A stretch of DNA of 64,000 nt, from the NCBI GenBank assembly GCA_002762785.1, contig PCXY01000005.1, forward strand, positions 456,849-520,848, read 5' to 3'. Under the pieces are notes generated by a model. It made no database searches. It was not told the DNA's origin and saw only the letters and a program-made list of their open reading frames with translations. The stretch is from Candidatus Woesearchaeota archaeon CG10_big_fil_rev_8_21_14_0_10_45_16. Its GTDB lineage: Archaea; Nanobdellota; Nanobdellia; Woesearchaeales; GW2011-AR9. The translations under genes were made by a program, and so were the position numbers. Positions 40,857-49,411 of the stretch are shown here, piece after piece (positions within the stretch are counted from its first letter, which is position 1; every line of letters begins with the position of its first letter).

Positions 40857-42071
40857 TCATTCATAGCGAAGGCTGTCCACGGGCTTCTGTTTAGAGGCGC
40901 TTCTGGCCGGAGCCAGTCCTGAAAGACAGCCGATCAGGAATGAAAAGAACAGGGTTCCTGCAACCAGTAGGAGATCGATCTCGACGGAGAGGAAGGCCGG
41001 TCCAAGAAAAACGACGAAGGCTAGCTCCACCAAAAGGGCGAATCCGATCCCCAGGATAACGCCGATAAGACCTCCACCAAGTCCATATAATCCTGACTCT
41101 ATCAGGAACAGGTACAGGATCTGCGAATTTTTTGCTCCCAAAGCTTTCATGATACCGATCTCTTTAGTCCTTTGCAGTACGGATGTATACATGGTGTTCA
41201 TGATGCCGATGCCGCCGACAAAGAGGGAGATGGCAGCAATTCCTATCAGGACGATCTGGATCACATCAAGCACCACGCCGAAGGCTTCTGCAAACTGTTC
41301 GGGGGTCTGGATGGTGAAATCTTCTTCTCCTTCGTCGAGGTTTCTCGACTTTCGCAGTTCTTCGTTGACCTCTGCCGCCACCACGGCTGGATCATCCCCC
41401 GGCTGTGTCTGGACGATGATATATCCTACTTCGTCTTCCCTGTTGAAGACTTCGCCGAACGTATCTAATGGGATCAATCCTGATTGGTCATCTGGAGGTG
41501 AACCGATCTTTTCCAGGAAGCCGATGACTTTGAACTCCCGACCGTTGATAAGGATGGTATCGCCCAGCTCAACCGCTTTTTCAAACAAGGTATCTTGTGT
41601 GTATTCGTATCCTAGGATCACTTTGAACCGGTCGCCTTTCTCAAGGTTTCGGCCCTGCGCTATCTTCCAGGTCTGTGCTTCTCCGGCCAAAGCTCTCTCA
41701 TCAGGTTCGGTAGAGATACCGCTGACAAAATTGAAACGGACAACTTCATTGAACTCGTAACCGCTAGAAGCGTAGGCCAGGCCCGTGGCCCTTTTCACAC
41801 CTGCTGTCCGCTTGATAACTTCCAGGTCGTCTTCTGTCATCACCACGGAAGAGCCGATACCGGCAAAGGTTCCTCCTTTCGGACTGATGAACAGCTTGTC
41901 TTTTCCGAGAGCCTGGAACTGTCCTTCGATAGCATTTTCCAGACCCTGGCCTAGGGTGATCAATGAGACGATGGCTGCTATCCCGATGAAGACGCCGATA
42001 AGCGTCAACCAGGAGCGCAGTCTGCGTCTTTTGATCTCTCTCCAAGGTATGATGAAATAGTCTTTGATCAT
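40857..42071 (-). CDS. MacB/FtsX-type ABC permease
   Basis: The 404-residue permease has an N-terminal membrane helix with LRSWLTLIGVFIGIAA, a large external MacB-PCD domain (about 45-265) and three C-terminal helices with GGIGIMNTMYTSVLQRTKEIGIMKALGA. It acts with the ATPase at 40098 and probably pairs with the homologous permease next to it. The start overlaps the preceding gene's stop by 4 bp. Confidence 0.92.
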   Translation of the reverse strand: MIKDYFIIPWREIKRRRLRSWLTLIGVFIGIAAIVSLITLGQGLENAIEGQFQALGKDKLFISPKGGTFAGIGSSVVMTEDDLEVIKRTAGVKRATGLAYASSGYEFNEVVRFNFVSGISTEPDERALAGEAQTWKIAQGRNLEKGDRFKVILGYEYTQDTLFEKAVELGDTILINGREFKVIGFLEKIGSPPDDQSGLIPLDTFGEVFNREDEVGYIIVQTQPGDDPAVVAAEVNEELRKSRNLDEGEEDFTIQTPEQFAEAFGVVLDVIQIVLIGIAAISLFVGGIGIMNTMYTSVLQRTKEIGIMKALGAKNSQILYLFLIESGLYGLGGGLIGVILGIGFALLVELAFVVFLGPAFLSVEIDLLLVAGTLFFSFLIGCLSGLAPARSASKQKPVDSLRYE

Positions 42072-43288
42072 TTTCGTAATGCGTCCACTGGTCTTAATGC
42101 CGCCGCCTGTTTAGCCGGTAGAAGGCCGGAAGCGGCTCCGATGACAAATCCAAATAACAGCATCCCTACGATAACCAGGAGATCGAACTCGGCTTTGATC
42201 AACAGGCTGCCGGTGACCTGAAAAGCGATAAGTTCCACGCTCTTGCTGATCCCCATCCCCAGCAGGACGCCGATGACACCGCCGGTTATCCCCAGGATAC
42301 CGGATTCTATCAGGAACAATGACAAGATCATGTTTCGCTGCGCCCCCAAAGCTTTCATGATGCCGATCTCCTTAGTCCTTTCCAGCACAGCAGTATACAT
42401 AGTGTTCATGATGCCGATGCCGCCGACCAGTAAAGAGATGGCGGCGATACCGACCAGCACGCCCTGGACGATCAGAAGGATGTTGTTAAGGATACTAAGG
42501 ATGTCGCCTGGTGTCTGCACCAAAAAGTCTTCTTTGCCTTCTTCAACGCCGCGGCTTTTCCGCAGCTCTTTCTTGACGCTCTCCGCCACCTCTTCGATAT
42601 TCTCTCCCGATTTTATCCTTAAAGGGATGATGTCATATTCGTCTTGTATGTCCAGAACTTCCCTGAGAGCTGATTCTGGTACGACGATGGTGGAGTCTTG
42701 CTGCGGGTTGCCAGATTTTGCCAGGATACCGACCACGTCAAAGTCGATGTTCTGGATGCTGACGGTATCCCGCAGTTCTACCGGCTCGTCGAAGACGTCA
42801 TCGGCAAAGTTGGAGCCGACCATGACTTTGAGACGGTCACCCCGCCTGAGCAGCCGGCCGTTTTCGATCTTGTAATTGTTAGCTTCTATGACCAAATCTC
42901 GTTCATCTTCACTGCTCCCATCGGGGATAGTGACCACGAAATTGAACAGAATTTCATCTTTGAACTCCAGCTTTACCGAACGGATCAGTCTCCCTACGGC
43001 TAGGTCGACACCATTGGCCCTGGAGATGGCCCTCTTGTCATGTTCCGTCAAAGGATTGACGACACCCGTGCCTGGAGGACCGAAGGTGGTTTCTGCAGAC
43101 TGCACCACGAGCTTGTCAGTGCCAAGATTGACGAACTGCTGTTCAATGGCAACTTTAAGGCCCTGGCTCAGGGAGATGAGGGCTACCACGGCGGCTATGC
43201 CGATAAAGATTCCCAGCATGGTAAGCCAAGAACGAATCTTCCTTTGTTTCACTCCGCGATAGGCCAGGCGGACATAATCTTTGATCAT
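42068..43288 (-). CDS. MacB/FtsX-type ABC permease, paralogue
   Basis: The 406-residue protein has the same layout as the next gene (KIRSWLTMLGIFIGIAAVVA; GGIGIMNTMYTAVLERTKEIG; three C-terminal helices), and the pair arose by duplication. Together they probably form a heterodimeric permease. The upstream gene is a CARDB-type surface protein, which could be the periplasm-side partner in place of the bacterial MacA adaptor. Confidence 0.92.
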   Translation of the reverse strand: MIKDYVRLAYRGVKQRKIRSWLTMLGIFIGIAAVVALISLSQGLKVAIEQQFVNLGTDKLVVQSAETTFGPPGTGVVNPLTEHDKRAISRANGVDLAVGRLIRSVKLEFKDEILFNFVVTIPDGSSEDERDLVIEANNYKIENGRLLRRGDRLKVMVGSNFADDVFDEPVELRDTVSIQNIDFDVVGILAKSGNPQQDSTIVVPESALREVLDIQDEYDIIPLRIKSGENIEEVAESVKKELRKSRGVEEGKEDFLVQTPGDILSILNNILLIVQGVLVGIAAISLLVGGIGIMNTMYTAVLERTKEIGIMKALGAQRNMILSLFLIESGILGITGGVIGVLLGMGISKSVELIAFQVTGSLLIKAEFDLLVIVGMLLFGFVIGAASGLLPAKQAAALRPVDALRK

Positions 43289-43311
43289 CGTGCGTCTCCT
43301 TAGGTTCTGTC

Positions 43312-44550
43312 CTAAGAAGCTTTCTTCTGTTTTCTCGGTTTGTAATAACGGCGGTAGAGATAATAACCTCCAGCGCCAAGAATGATTATGAACAGATAGG
43401 AGAAGATACTGCTGCCTTCGATCACACCGTACTTCCTCAGCTTGTAGGATGAGAACAGTTCCAGCTCTAGGTCGAAGTCTTGTTGGATGGGCTTGTTGTT
43501 GGCATCATAGTATTGTAATCGCAGCGGGATATGGAGTGTATCGACCCCGCCGTTGACATAGATCGAGATGTCTTCACTTTCAGTGTCGTCAGCGTCGATG
43601 TCGCCGATGTAGAAGTAATCAGTAGGGGTGATCAACTGGTAATCTTCTGAGAGAAGCAGCCATAATTCCAGAAGTTTTACGTCAGTCGTCCCAGCATTGG
43701 CGATCTCTAGGGTGACTGTTCCTTCTTTAGAGCTTTGCATGACGGTGCTTCTCTTGATGTGAGCCCTGAGTTTTGGTATTTCTCCGACCTGCACCGCCAG
43801 AACATCGGTGATGGTCGTATTTTCACCCCGTTCATCGTTGAACTTTATGGTAAGGGGAACTTTGTACAATCCTGGTGTGGCTTCAGGATCGGCGATGATG
43901 TTGAATGTCAGCGCATCCTGGAATCCTGATTTCAACTGGTTAAGGATCCTTTCTGAAGATGATTGGTACGGTGCTAAAGGAAGAGTTTCGTCAGAGAAGT
44001 CTAGCTTAAAGCGGATGTCTTTTAATAACGAATCGGCCAGGTTCTTGACGACGAAGGTGATCTCTCCCGGCTGCCCCGGCGGGATCTGCTTGGCGTCGAT
44101 GGAGACGATATCAAGAACTGCATCATGGGTCTGGATGTCAACCAGGAACTCTTCATTGTTATAGACACGGACGTTGGTGCCCATCCGCACTTCTAGTTCT
44201 ATCTGGGTCTCTTTCTCGACGGCATCTTCATCGATCTTTACGTCATATTCGACCACGACAGTATCGGAGCCGGATCTGACCTTGCCGATGTTCCTCTCTT
44301 CTGAGCCTTCATAAAGCGAGAATGGGTATTGCGGCTTGAGCTTGACGATGACATCATCATCAGAGACTGGGCCACTGTTGGCGACCTGGAAACGCAGCTT
44401 GACGACCTGTCCTGGTTCGACCGGATCGGGAGACTGCGACAATAAAGTGAATTCCAACTGCGGGAAGTTGCTGATGATCGGAGCTTCCACCATCATTGCT
44501 GAGAGAAGGAACACGAGCAGTACTGCTGTTAAGACAACCACCTTTTTCAT
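43312..44550 (-). CDS. S-layer/CARDB-type exported protein with membrane anchor
   Basis: The 412-residue protein has a signal peptide, three or more CARDB/COG1361-like Ig domains (PVEPGQVVKLRFQVANSGPV; IPPGQPGEITFVVKNLADS; TVTLEIANAGTTDVKLLEL) and a C-terminal membrane helix followed by a basic tail. It faces outward and is the first gene of the ABC export operon. The ATG at 44550 is exactly 26 nt from the TATA centre; ATG 44556 is less likely. Confidence 0.85.
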   Translation of the reverse strand: MKKVVVLTAVLLVFLLSAMMVEAPIISNFPQLEFTLLSQSPDPVEPGQVVKLRFQVANSGPVSDDDVIVKLKPQYPFSLYEGSEERNIGKVRSGSDTVVVEYDVKIDEDAVEKETQIELEVRMGTNVRVYNNEEFLVDIQTHDAVLDIVSIDAKQIPPGQPGEITFVVKNLADSLLKDIRFKLDFSDETLPLAPYQSSSERILNQLKSGFQDALTFNIIADPEATPGLYKVPLTIKFNDERGENTTITDVLAVQVGEIPKLRAHIKRSTVMQSSKEGTVTLEIANAGTTDVKLLELWLLLSEDYQLITPTDYFYIGDIDADDTESEDISIYVNGGVDTLHIPLRLQYYDANNKPIQQDFDLELELFSSYKLRKYGVIEGSSIFSYLFIIILGAGGYYLYRRYYKPRKQKKAS

Positions 44551-44595
44551 AAGCATAAGGGGAGCTTTACCCTTTATAAAACTTTATCTTATGTA

Positions 44596-44779
44596 AAAAT
44601 AGCCAGAAAACCACTGGCTTTAGTCTGTGGATGTCCACAGCAAAGCAACAACTTTGCTGGGACGCCCAAGAAGCATAAAAATCAATAAAGATTGATTTTT
44701 AGCTCCAAAAACAGATTGTTGTCTGTTTTTGGGAGTCGTTGCTTCTTTGTGCGAATGGCCTGACTTTTCTGGCTATTTT
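44596..44779. repeat. 184-bp inverted-repeat module with nested hairpins
   Basis: Perfect 15-bp arms AAAATAGCCAGAAAA (44596-44610) and TTTTCTGGCTATTTT (44765-44779) enclose four further hairpins: CTGTGG-ATGT-CCACAG (44625-44640), AGCAAAG/CTTTGCT (44639-44658), an 11-bp stem with AAAG loop (44676-44701) and CCAAAAACAGA/TCTGTTTTTGG (44705-44732). AAGAAGCA and TGCTTCTT (44669-44676, 44740-44747) can pair around the last two. No protein is encoded. It may be a structured RNA or a mobile palindromic element. Confidence 0.85.
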
Positions 44780-44785
44780 GCATCC

Positions 44786-44865
44786 TAAAAATGCGTGGTC
44801 AGAGAAACCGTCTTACCCCACTCTAAAAGACGGGGTTTGAAAAAAGACGCTTTCACGCATTTTTA
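44786..44865. repeat. 80-bp inverted-repeat module
   Basis: Perfect 12-bp arms TAAAAATGCGTG (44786-44797) and CACGCATTTTTA (44854-44865) enclose an inner stem AAACC-GTCTT (44805-44814) facing AAGAC-GGGGTTT (44827-44838) with two bulged bases. It begins 6 bp after the preceding module. Confidence 0.82.
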
Positions 44866-44870
44866 TGATG

Positions 44871-44946
44871 TCAGCTCTGAAGAAAATCTCTTCGAGGGGT
44901 CACTGCCTCTTACATCAATCTTTTTTCGACAGGTCTTCGCAGCTGA
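44871..44946. repeat. 76-bp inverted-repeat module
   Basis: Arms TCAGCT-ct-GAAGA (44871-44883) and TCTTC-gc-AGCTGA (44934-44946) pair with a 2-nt internal mismatch loop and enclose a GAGG/CCTC hairpin (about 44894-44909). It begins 5 bp after the previous module, giving three in a row over 351 bp. Nothing further is seen between here and the promoter of the next gene. Confidence 0.72.
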
Positions 44947-45031
44947 TCCAGTTAGAGCCAAAACGGGTGCAGACATTACTCTCCAATAGTTAAAAAGTAT
45001 TAATAACTGGAAGAGGCTCAATAAGATAGAA

Positions 45032-45841
45032 ATGGAGTTTAAAGTAGAAAAAAGAATTTACCGGAATCTGGATAAATATCCTACCGACGATCTTAAGCTG
45101 GCTAAGAGATTTGCCACGGCCTTGCAGAAAGAGCTGGAAGATTTCCTGATGGGTGTGGTCGTCTTTGGCAGCAGCGCCCGCCGCACTTCGGATGAGCACA
45201 GCGACATCGATGTGATGGTCATCACCGATGATGCTTCTTACATCGTCAATGAGGCGCTTATCGAAGGTTACCGGCTGATCATCGAGAAGCTTATGCAGGA
45301 GATCTCTCCCCGGTTTCATATCACTTCGATCACATTCACCAGTTTCTGGGAGCAGGTCAAGGCCGGCGACCCGATCATGATCAACATCCTGCGTGACGGC
45401 GTGCCGTTATATGACCTCGGTTTCTTCGATCCGATGCAGCGATTATTGCAAAGCGGCCGTATCCGGCCTTCCGAAGAGAGCATCTGGCATTATTTCGGCC
45501 GTTCACCGCGGACGCTTCTTAACTCCAGGTGGCATGTCCTTCAGGCTACTTTAGATCTTTATTGGGCAGTCATCGACGCGGCCCATGCCGCCCTGATGCG
45601 GGCTAACCAGATCCCTCCGACACCGGAACATGTTGCTGAACTGCTGGACAAAGTCTACGTCAAGAAACGGCTGATGGAGAAAAAATACGTCGATACCATG
45701 GAGAAGTTCTATCGGTTGAGTAAAGACATCACCCACCGTAAGATCAGTGAAGTGACCGGGAAAGAGTACGATGCGCTGTTTAAAGAAGCTGATGACTTCG
45801 TCAAGCGGATGAAACGGCTGGTGGAGAAAGGAAGGTTTTAA
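45032..45841 (+). CDS. nucleotidyltransferase-HEPN fusion protein
   Basis: The 269-residue protein has an N-terminal MNT-type nucleotidyltransferase domain (VVVFGSSARRTSDEHSDIDV, with the GS and DxD catalytic residues) and a C-terminal helical HEPN-like domain (about 150-269). Separate MNT and HEPN proteins form toxin-antitoxin pairs in which MNT AMPylates the HEPN RNase; here both parts are on one chain. The HEPN RxxxxH is not clear, so RNase activity is uncertain. A TATTAATA box lies 30 nt before the ATG. Confidence 0.8.
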   Translation: MEFKVEKRIYRNLDKYPTDDLKLAKRFATALQKELEDFLMGVVVFGSSARRTSDEHSDIDVMVITDDASYIVNEALIEGYRLIIEKLMQEISPRFHITSITFTSFWEQVKAGDPIMINILRDGVPLYDLGFFDPMQRLLQSGRIRPSEESIWHYFGRSPRTLLNSRWHVLQATLDLYWAVIDAAHAALMRANQIPPTPEHVAELLDKVYVKKRLMEKKYVDTMEKFYRLSKDITHRKISEVTGKEYDALFKEADDFVKRMKRLVEKGRF

Positions 45842-45890
45842 TCTTCTCTAACCCAAAACCTTTAATAACTCTGTATTCTCAACAAGCGAT

Positions 45891-47585
45891 ATGAACAGCA
45901 AGATCCTTACTTACGTGCTGAAAAATGCTCTGGATTTCAACGGTTCTGTAAACCCCAAAGCAGTATTGGGTATGGTGTTACGAGATGATCCCTCATTGAA
46001 GGGTGATGTTCCAGGTGTTCTCAAAGATATTGAGAAAGTAATAACGGAGATAAAACCATTAAATCAACAGCAGATCAAAGAGAAATTACAGAAACTTTCT
46101 CCCGAACTTCTAGAGGAAAAAGAAGAAGTTACAGCGGGACCTTTGAAAGCCCTGCCTAATGCCGTCAAAGGCAAAGTAGTCGTACGGATCGCTCCTTCGC
46201 CGTCTGGAGCCTTGCACATCGGGCATGCCTACGGCGCTGCTTTGAATGCTCTCTATGCTGACATGTACGATGGAAAATTTATCCTGCGTATCGAAGATAC
46301 CAATCCTGAGAATATCTATCCGAAAGCCTATGAACTGATCCCGGAAGACGGCAACTGGATCACCGGTGATGCCGTCACCAAAACTATTGTCCAATCTGAG
46401 AGACTGGGCATGTATTATGACTGCGCTGAAAAGATGGTCGCTAAAGGCCAGGCTTATGTCTGTACTTGTGATGCTGATGAGTGGCGGGAGAAGAAGAATA
46501 AAGGAGAAGCCTGTCCCTGCCGGGATCTTAACAAGAAGGAACAGCAGCAGAGGTATGCCAAGATGTTCAGCAGCTATGCGGAAGGGGAGGCAGTTCTTAG
46601 ATTAAAGACCGACATCAAAGACAAGAACCCGGCCATGCGCGATTTTGCGATCATGCGGGTCAATGAGCATATCCATCCTAAGACTAAGAAAGAGCAAAGG
46701 GTCTGGCCGCTGATGGTCTTCTCCGTCGCTGTCGATGATCACGATCTTGGCATCACTCATGTCCTGAACGGCAAGGATCACGCCGATAACGCTAAGAAAG
46801 AGATGATGATCATGGATTGTTTCGGCTGGAAACATCCTGAATATAAGCATTGGGGAAGGATCAACTTTGAAGGCTTTGACCTTAGCACTTCCAAGACGCG
46901 GTTAGCTATCGAACAAGGCGAATACACCGGTTGGGATGACATCAAACTGCCGTTCCTGCCGGCTCTCAGAAAGAGAGGTTATCAACCGGAAGCCTTCCGC
47001 AAGTTTGCGGCTAAAGTCGGTCTCAGCTTAAATGACAAGACCGTCTCTAAGGAAGAGTTCTGGAAGATGATCAACGCGTTCAACCGGGAGATTATAGAAC
47101 CGAAAGCGAACCGTTATTTCGCAGTCGTTGATCCGGTCAAGGTAAAGATCGAGAAAGCGCCCAGCAAAAAAGCGATGATCGACCTGCATCCTGATTTCCC
47201 ACAGAGAGGAAAACGCGTGCTGGAGGTGAAAGGCGAGGTCTATCTGATGAAGAAAGACCTTGATCTTCTGGTCCCCGGCAAGATCCACCGCCTGATGGAC
47301 TATTGCAACGTTGAGATGAAAGGAAAAAAGCTTGGTTTCGTCTCGGAAGCTTATGAAGAATATAAAAATTCTCCAGAGAGAGGGGCGATCATCCATTGGG
47401 TGCCGGTCGAGACCGCGCTGCCGGTGGAGATCATGATGGACAACGGTGTGGTCAAGAAAGGTTTTGGCGAAAATTCATTAAAAGATGCCAAGAAGGGGGA
47501 CATCGTCCAGCTGGAACGGCAGTTCTTCGCCCGCGTCGACAAGAAGGGGAAAGACAAAGTCGTCTTCTGGCACCTTCACGCATAG
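45891..47585 (+). CDS. gltX: glutamyl-tRNA synthetase, archaeal type
   Basis: The 564-residue class I enzyme charges tRNA-Glu and, in archaea without GlnRS, also tRNA-Gln for later amidation. It has an archaeal N-terminal extension, RIAPSPSGALHIGHAYGAAL, a Cys cluster (CTCDADEW and CPC), the KMSKS equivalent LSTSKTR and an archaeal/eukaryotic beta-barrel anticodon domain. The ATG is exactly 26 nt from the TATA-like TTTAATAA centre (45861-45868). Confidence 0.95.
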   Translation: MNSKILTYVLKNALDFNGSVNPKAVLGMVLRDDPSLKGDVPGVLKDIEKVITEIKPLNQQQIKEKLQKLSPELLEEKEEVTAGPLKALPNAVKGKVVVRIAPSPSGALHIGHAYGAALNALYADMYDGKFILRIEDTNPENIYPKAYELIPEDGNWITGDAVTKTIVQSERLGMYYDCAEKMVAKGQAYVCTCDADEWREKKNKGEACPCRDLNKKEQQQRYAKMFSSYAEGEAVLRLKTDIKDKNPAMRDFAIMRVNEHIHPKTKKEQRVWPLMVFSVAVDDHDLGITHVLNGKDHADNAKKEMMIMDCFGWKHPEYKHWGRINFEGFDLSTSKTRLAIEQGEYTGWDDIKLPFLPALRKRGYQPEAFRKFAAKVGLSLNDKTVSKEEFWKMINAFNREIIEPKANRYFAVVDPVKVKIEKAPSKKAMIDLHPDFPQRGKRVLEVKGEVYLMKKDLDLLVPGKIHRLMDYCNVEMKGKKLGFVSEAYEEYKNSPERGAIIHWVPVETALPVEIMMDNGVVKKGFGENSLKDAKKGDIVQLERQFFARVDKKGKDKVVFWHLHA

Positions 47586-47664
47586 GATTTAGTCATTATC
47601 GTCTTGATTTAAGAAAGATTTAAAAGAAGCAACTATTTCTTTTCATCAGTAAAGGGGGTTATCT

Positions 47665-48126
47665 ATGGCAAAAATCGCGCGTGACACACCATTGGCCGAG
47701 ATCACCTTGCGCCGCTATGAAAAACCGACGATGGAAGGGCGTGAGCTGGTCCGCAAGTTCTGTCTTTCAGTGGGATTGTTGCAGCCGGGCGATTCCCGGG
47801 ATGTTGTTGTTGACGTGCTTCATGTTCTTTTACAGGCTAAACAGCGTAAAGAAGAGCTTCATTCTGAGGAGATCAAGAATCATGTCATGGATTACCGCAA
47901 GAAGAACGGTCTACAGATGCTGGGCATAGCCTCCTCTAACATCAGAAGGCAGCTGAAACGCCTTAAAGATCTTCATCTCATCGAGACCAATGCTAATCTT
48001 TACCGCATCAACGAATGGAACAATGTTTCTGAGATCTTTGAGGAGAAGATGCATGATTTCTTATTACAGTCGGTGTTGAGCAGGGTGCGTGATTATGTTT
48101 CGCAGATAGATAAAGAGTTTAATTAG
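47665..48126 (+). CDS. winged-helix DNA-binding protein, unknown role
   Basis: The 153-residue protein has an N-terminal TLRRYEKP segment and GLLQPGDSRDVVVDVLHVLL, followed by a winged-helix region (MLGIASSNIRRQLKRLKDLHLIE) and a C-terminal helix. It looks like a regulator family restricted to small archaeal genomes. A GGGGGT site precedes the ATG and a TTTAAAAG box lies about 43 nt upstream, so it has a short leader. Confidence 0.7.
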   Translation: MAKIARDTPLAEITLRRYEKPTMEGRELVRKFCLSVGLLQPGDSRDVVVDVLHVLLQAKQRKEELHSEEIKNHVMDYRKKNGLQMLGIASSNIRRQLKRLKDLHLIETNANLYRINEWNNVSEIFEEKMHDFLLQSVLSRVRDYVSQIDKEFN

Positions 48127-48215
48127 AGAAGACTTTGTAAAAAGGAATTTTAGGTAAAATAAAACTCTAAAAATCTCAAACTAAGCCAAAAATTCCGCCA
48201 TTTCAAATCCTCTTC

Positions 48216-48254
48216 AGAACTTTGCACATCAAAAAACCGATTATGCAAAGTTCT
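48216..48254. terminator. 11-bp stem-loop between convergent genes
   Basis: AGAACTTTGCA (48216-48226) and TGCAAAGTTCT (48244-48254) are perfect inverted repeats around a 17-nt A-rich loop, ending at the base next to the VTT gene stop. It could end transcription from either side. The remaining gap (48127-48215) is AT-rich with no gene. Confidence 0.55.
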
Positions 48255-48845
48255 CTAAAGAAGTTCTCCAGCTACCGGCCAGATGATGCCGGCGAAGTAG
48301 GCTAATATCGCATATTTGAGGACGAGCCCGATGGCGCTGATGGCGATCAATCTCCATAACTTATAACGCACCATGCCGGCCGCCACCGATATCACTGGTG
48401 ATGATAACGGCAGCAGGTTGAATGAGAAGATAGTCCAGTCACCGTACTTCTTGATCCTTTCTTTTACTTTCTCATAACGTTTCTCGCCGATCAAGTCGCT
48501 GATGATCTTACTGCTCATCAGGTAGCCAAAGCTATAGTTAAAGAATTGGGCGGCGATAGCTGTAGCGACGGCGAGGATAGCGATAGTCAATGGCGGATAG
48601 CCGGCGGCGATGAAAAATGGCACCAACGCTTCGACTGGCATCAATAAGAAGAAGATATATCCGGCAAAATTAAGGATGATGAATGAGCTGAGGTCTGGTC
48701 TTGCTTGTTGGAAGACCTGCTTTCCTAAAGTTGCTGAGATGAGGAAGACGACTAATCCTAATGAGACCAGACCGAGGATGGTCCTCTTCTTGATCTTGAT
48801 CCTGTCATGCAGGTGCGTTTTCAGGTCTTCGAATCTCTGGTTCAT
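48255..48845 (-). CDS. VTT/DedA-family membrane protein
   Basis: The 196-residue protein has a basic N-terminal tail, then the VTT (SNARE-associated/DedA) domain with FFIAAGYPPLTIAILAV, the re-entrant FNLLPLSSPVISVAAGM segment and five to six membrane segments. Family members move or flip lipids. The start lies about 29 nt from a TTTAAAAG box (48871-48878). Confidence 0.85.
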   Translation of the reverse strand: MNQRFEDLKTHLHDRIKIKKRTILGLVSLGLVVFLISATLGKQVFQQARPDLSSFIILNFAGYIFFLLMPVEALVPFFIAAGYPPLTIAILAVATAIAAQFFNYSFGYLMSSKIISDLIGEKRYEKVKERIKKYGDWTIFSFNLLPLSSPVISVAAGMVRYKLWRLIAISAIGLVLKYAILAYFAGIIWPVAGELL

Positions 48846-48901
48846 AGAAGGGTTTATTTATTCTTTCTAAGTTTAAAAGGGTTGTGGTGAGAAATAAGAA
48901 A

Positions 48902-48974
48902 TAGCCCCGCGCGGATTCGAACCGCGGTCAATGCCTCCAAAGGGCACTATGATAGTCCACTACACCACGGGGCT
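48902..48974 (-). tRNA. tRNA-Gln (TTG)
   Basis: The minus strand folds into a full cloverleaf: acceptor AGCCCCG/CGGGGCT, D arm from GTGTAGTGG, anticodon stem GTGCC/GGCAT with loop CTTTGGA (anticodon TTG), and T arm CCGCG-GTTCGAAT-CCGCG in outline. The discriminator is A; CCA is not encoded. A TTTATAAATAAG box about 30 nt upstream (49001-49010) is the likely promoter. Confidence 0.95.
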
Positions 48975-49078
48975 CTGATTATAGGTCATCTCTTTATACT
49001 TATTTATAAAATTTTAGGTAGGTTACCAGCCAAAACCTATAAAAACCCCAAGTGTTTAATATACCCAAAAAGAGGTAG

Positions 49079-49411
49079 ATGATGAGACGTCTTATCACTG
49101 TGTTATTGCTCCTGACCGTATTTCTGGCAGGCTGCGACAGTATCGACCCGGAAGAAAGTGCGGTCTTTGAGCCGGTCATCAACACCGTTCACGAGCTGCA
49201 AGTCATCGTCGGCGGTATCTTCGGTCTCTATCTCGTCCTGATCATGGTCCGTATCTATTATGAACGGAAGAAGGTTAAGATATTACAAGATATCAGGTAT
49301 GACCTGGACCATAGCAACATGGACAAAGGCATCGCTTACTCCCGTCATCGGCAGGGACGTTTCAAAGCTTTCGTGGGTAAGATAACCCAGTTATATCATA
49401 ACAGAAAATGA
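49079..49411 (+). CDS. lipoprotein with membrane helix
   Basis: The 110-residue protein has a signal ending in the lipobox FLAGC (Cys 19), a short external stretch, a membrane helix (about 40-62) and a basic cytoplasmic-type tail with a coiled-coil tendency. Lipidation plus a second helix is an unusual combination. GAGGT precedes tandem ATGs; a CCTATAAA box lies upstream. Function unknown. Confidence 0.68.
   Translation: MMRRLITVLLLLTVFLAGCDSIDPEESAVFEPVINTVHELQVIVGGIFGLYLVLIMVRIYYERKKVKILQDIRYDLDHSNMDKGIAYSRHRQGRFKAFVGKITQLYHNRK

Noticed and set aside
44596-44946. Structured region as SRP RNA or RNase P RNA
   Set aside because: I looked on both strands for the GGAAGG/AGCAG S-domain and for GAGGAAAGTCC and ACAGAA-type RNase P motifs and found none.
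44795-44989. 64-codon GTG-started frame in the inverted-repeat region
   Set aside because: It runs through two palindromic modules, has no ribosome-binding site and no recognisable protein features.
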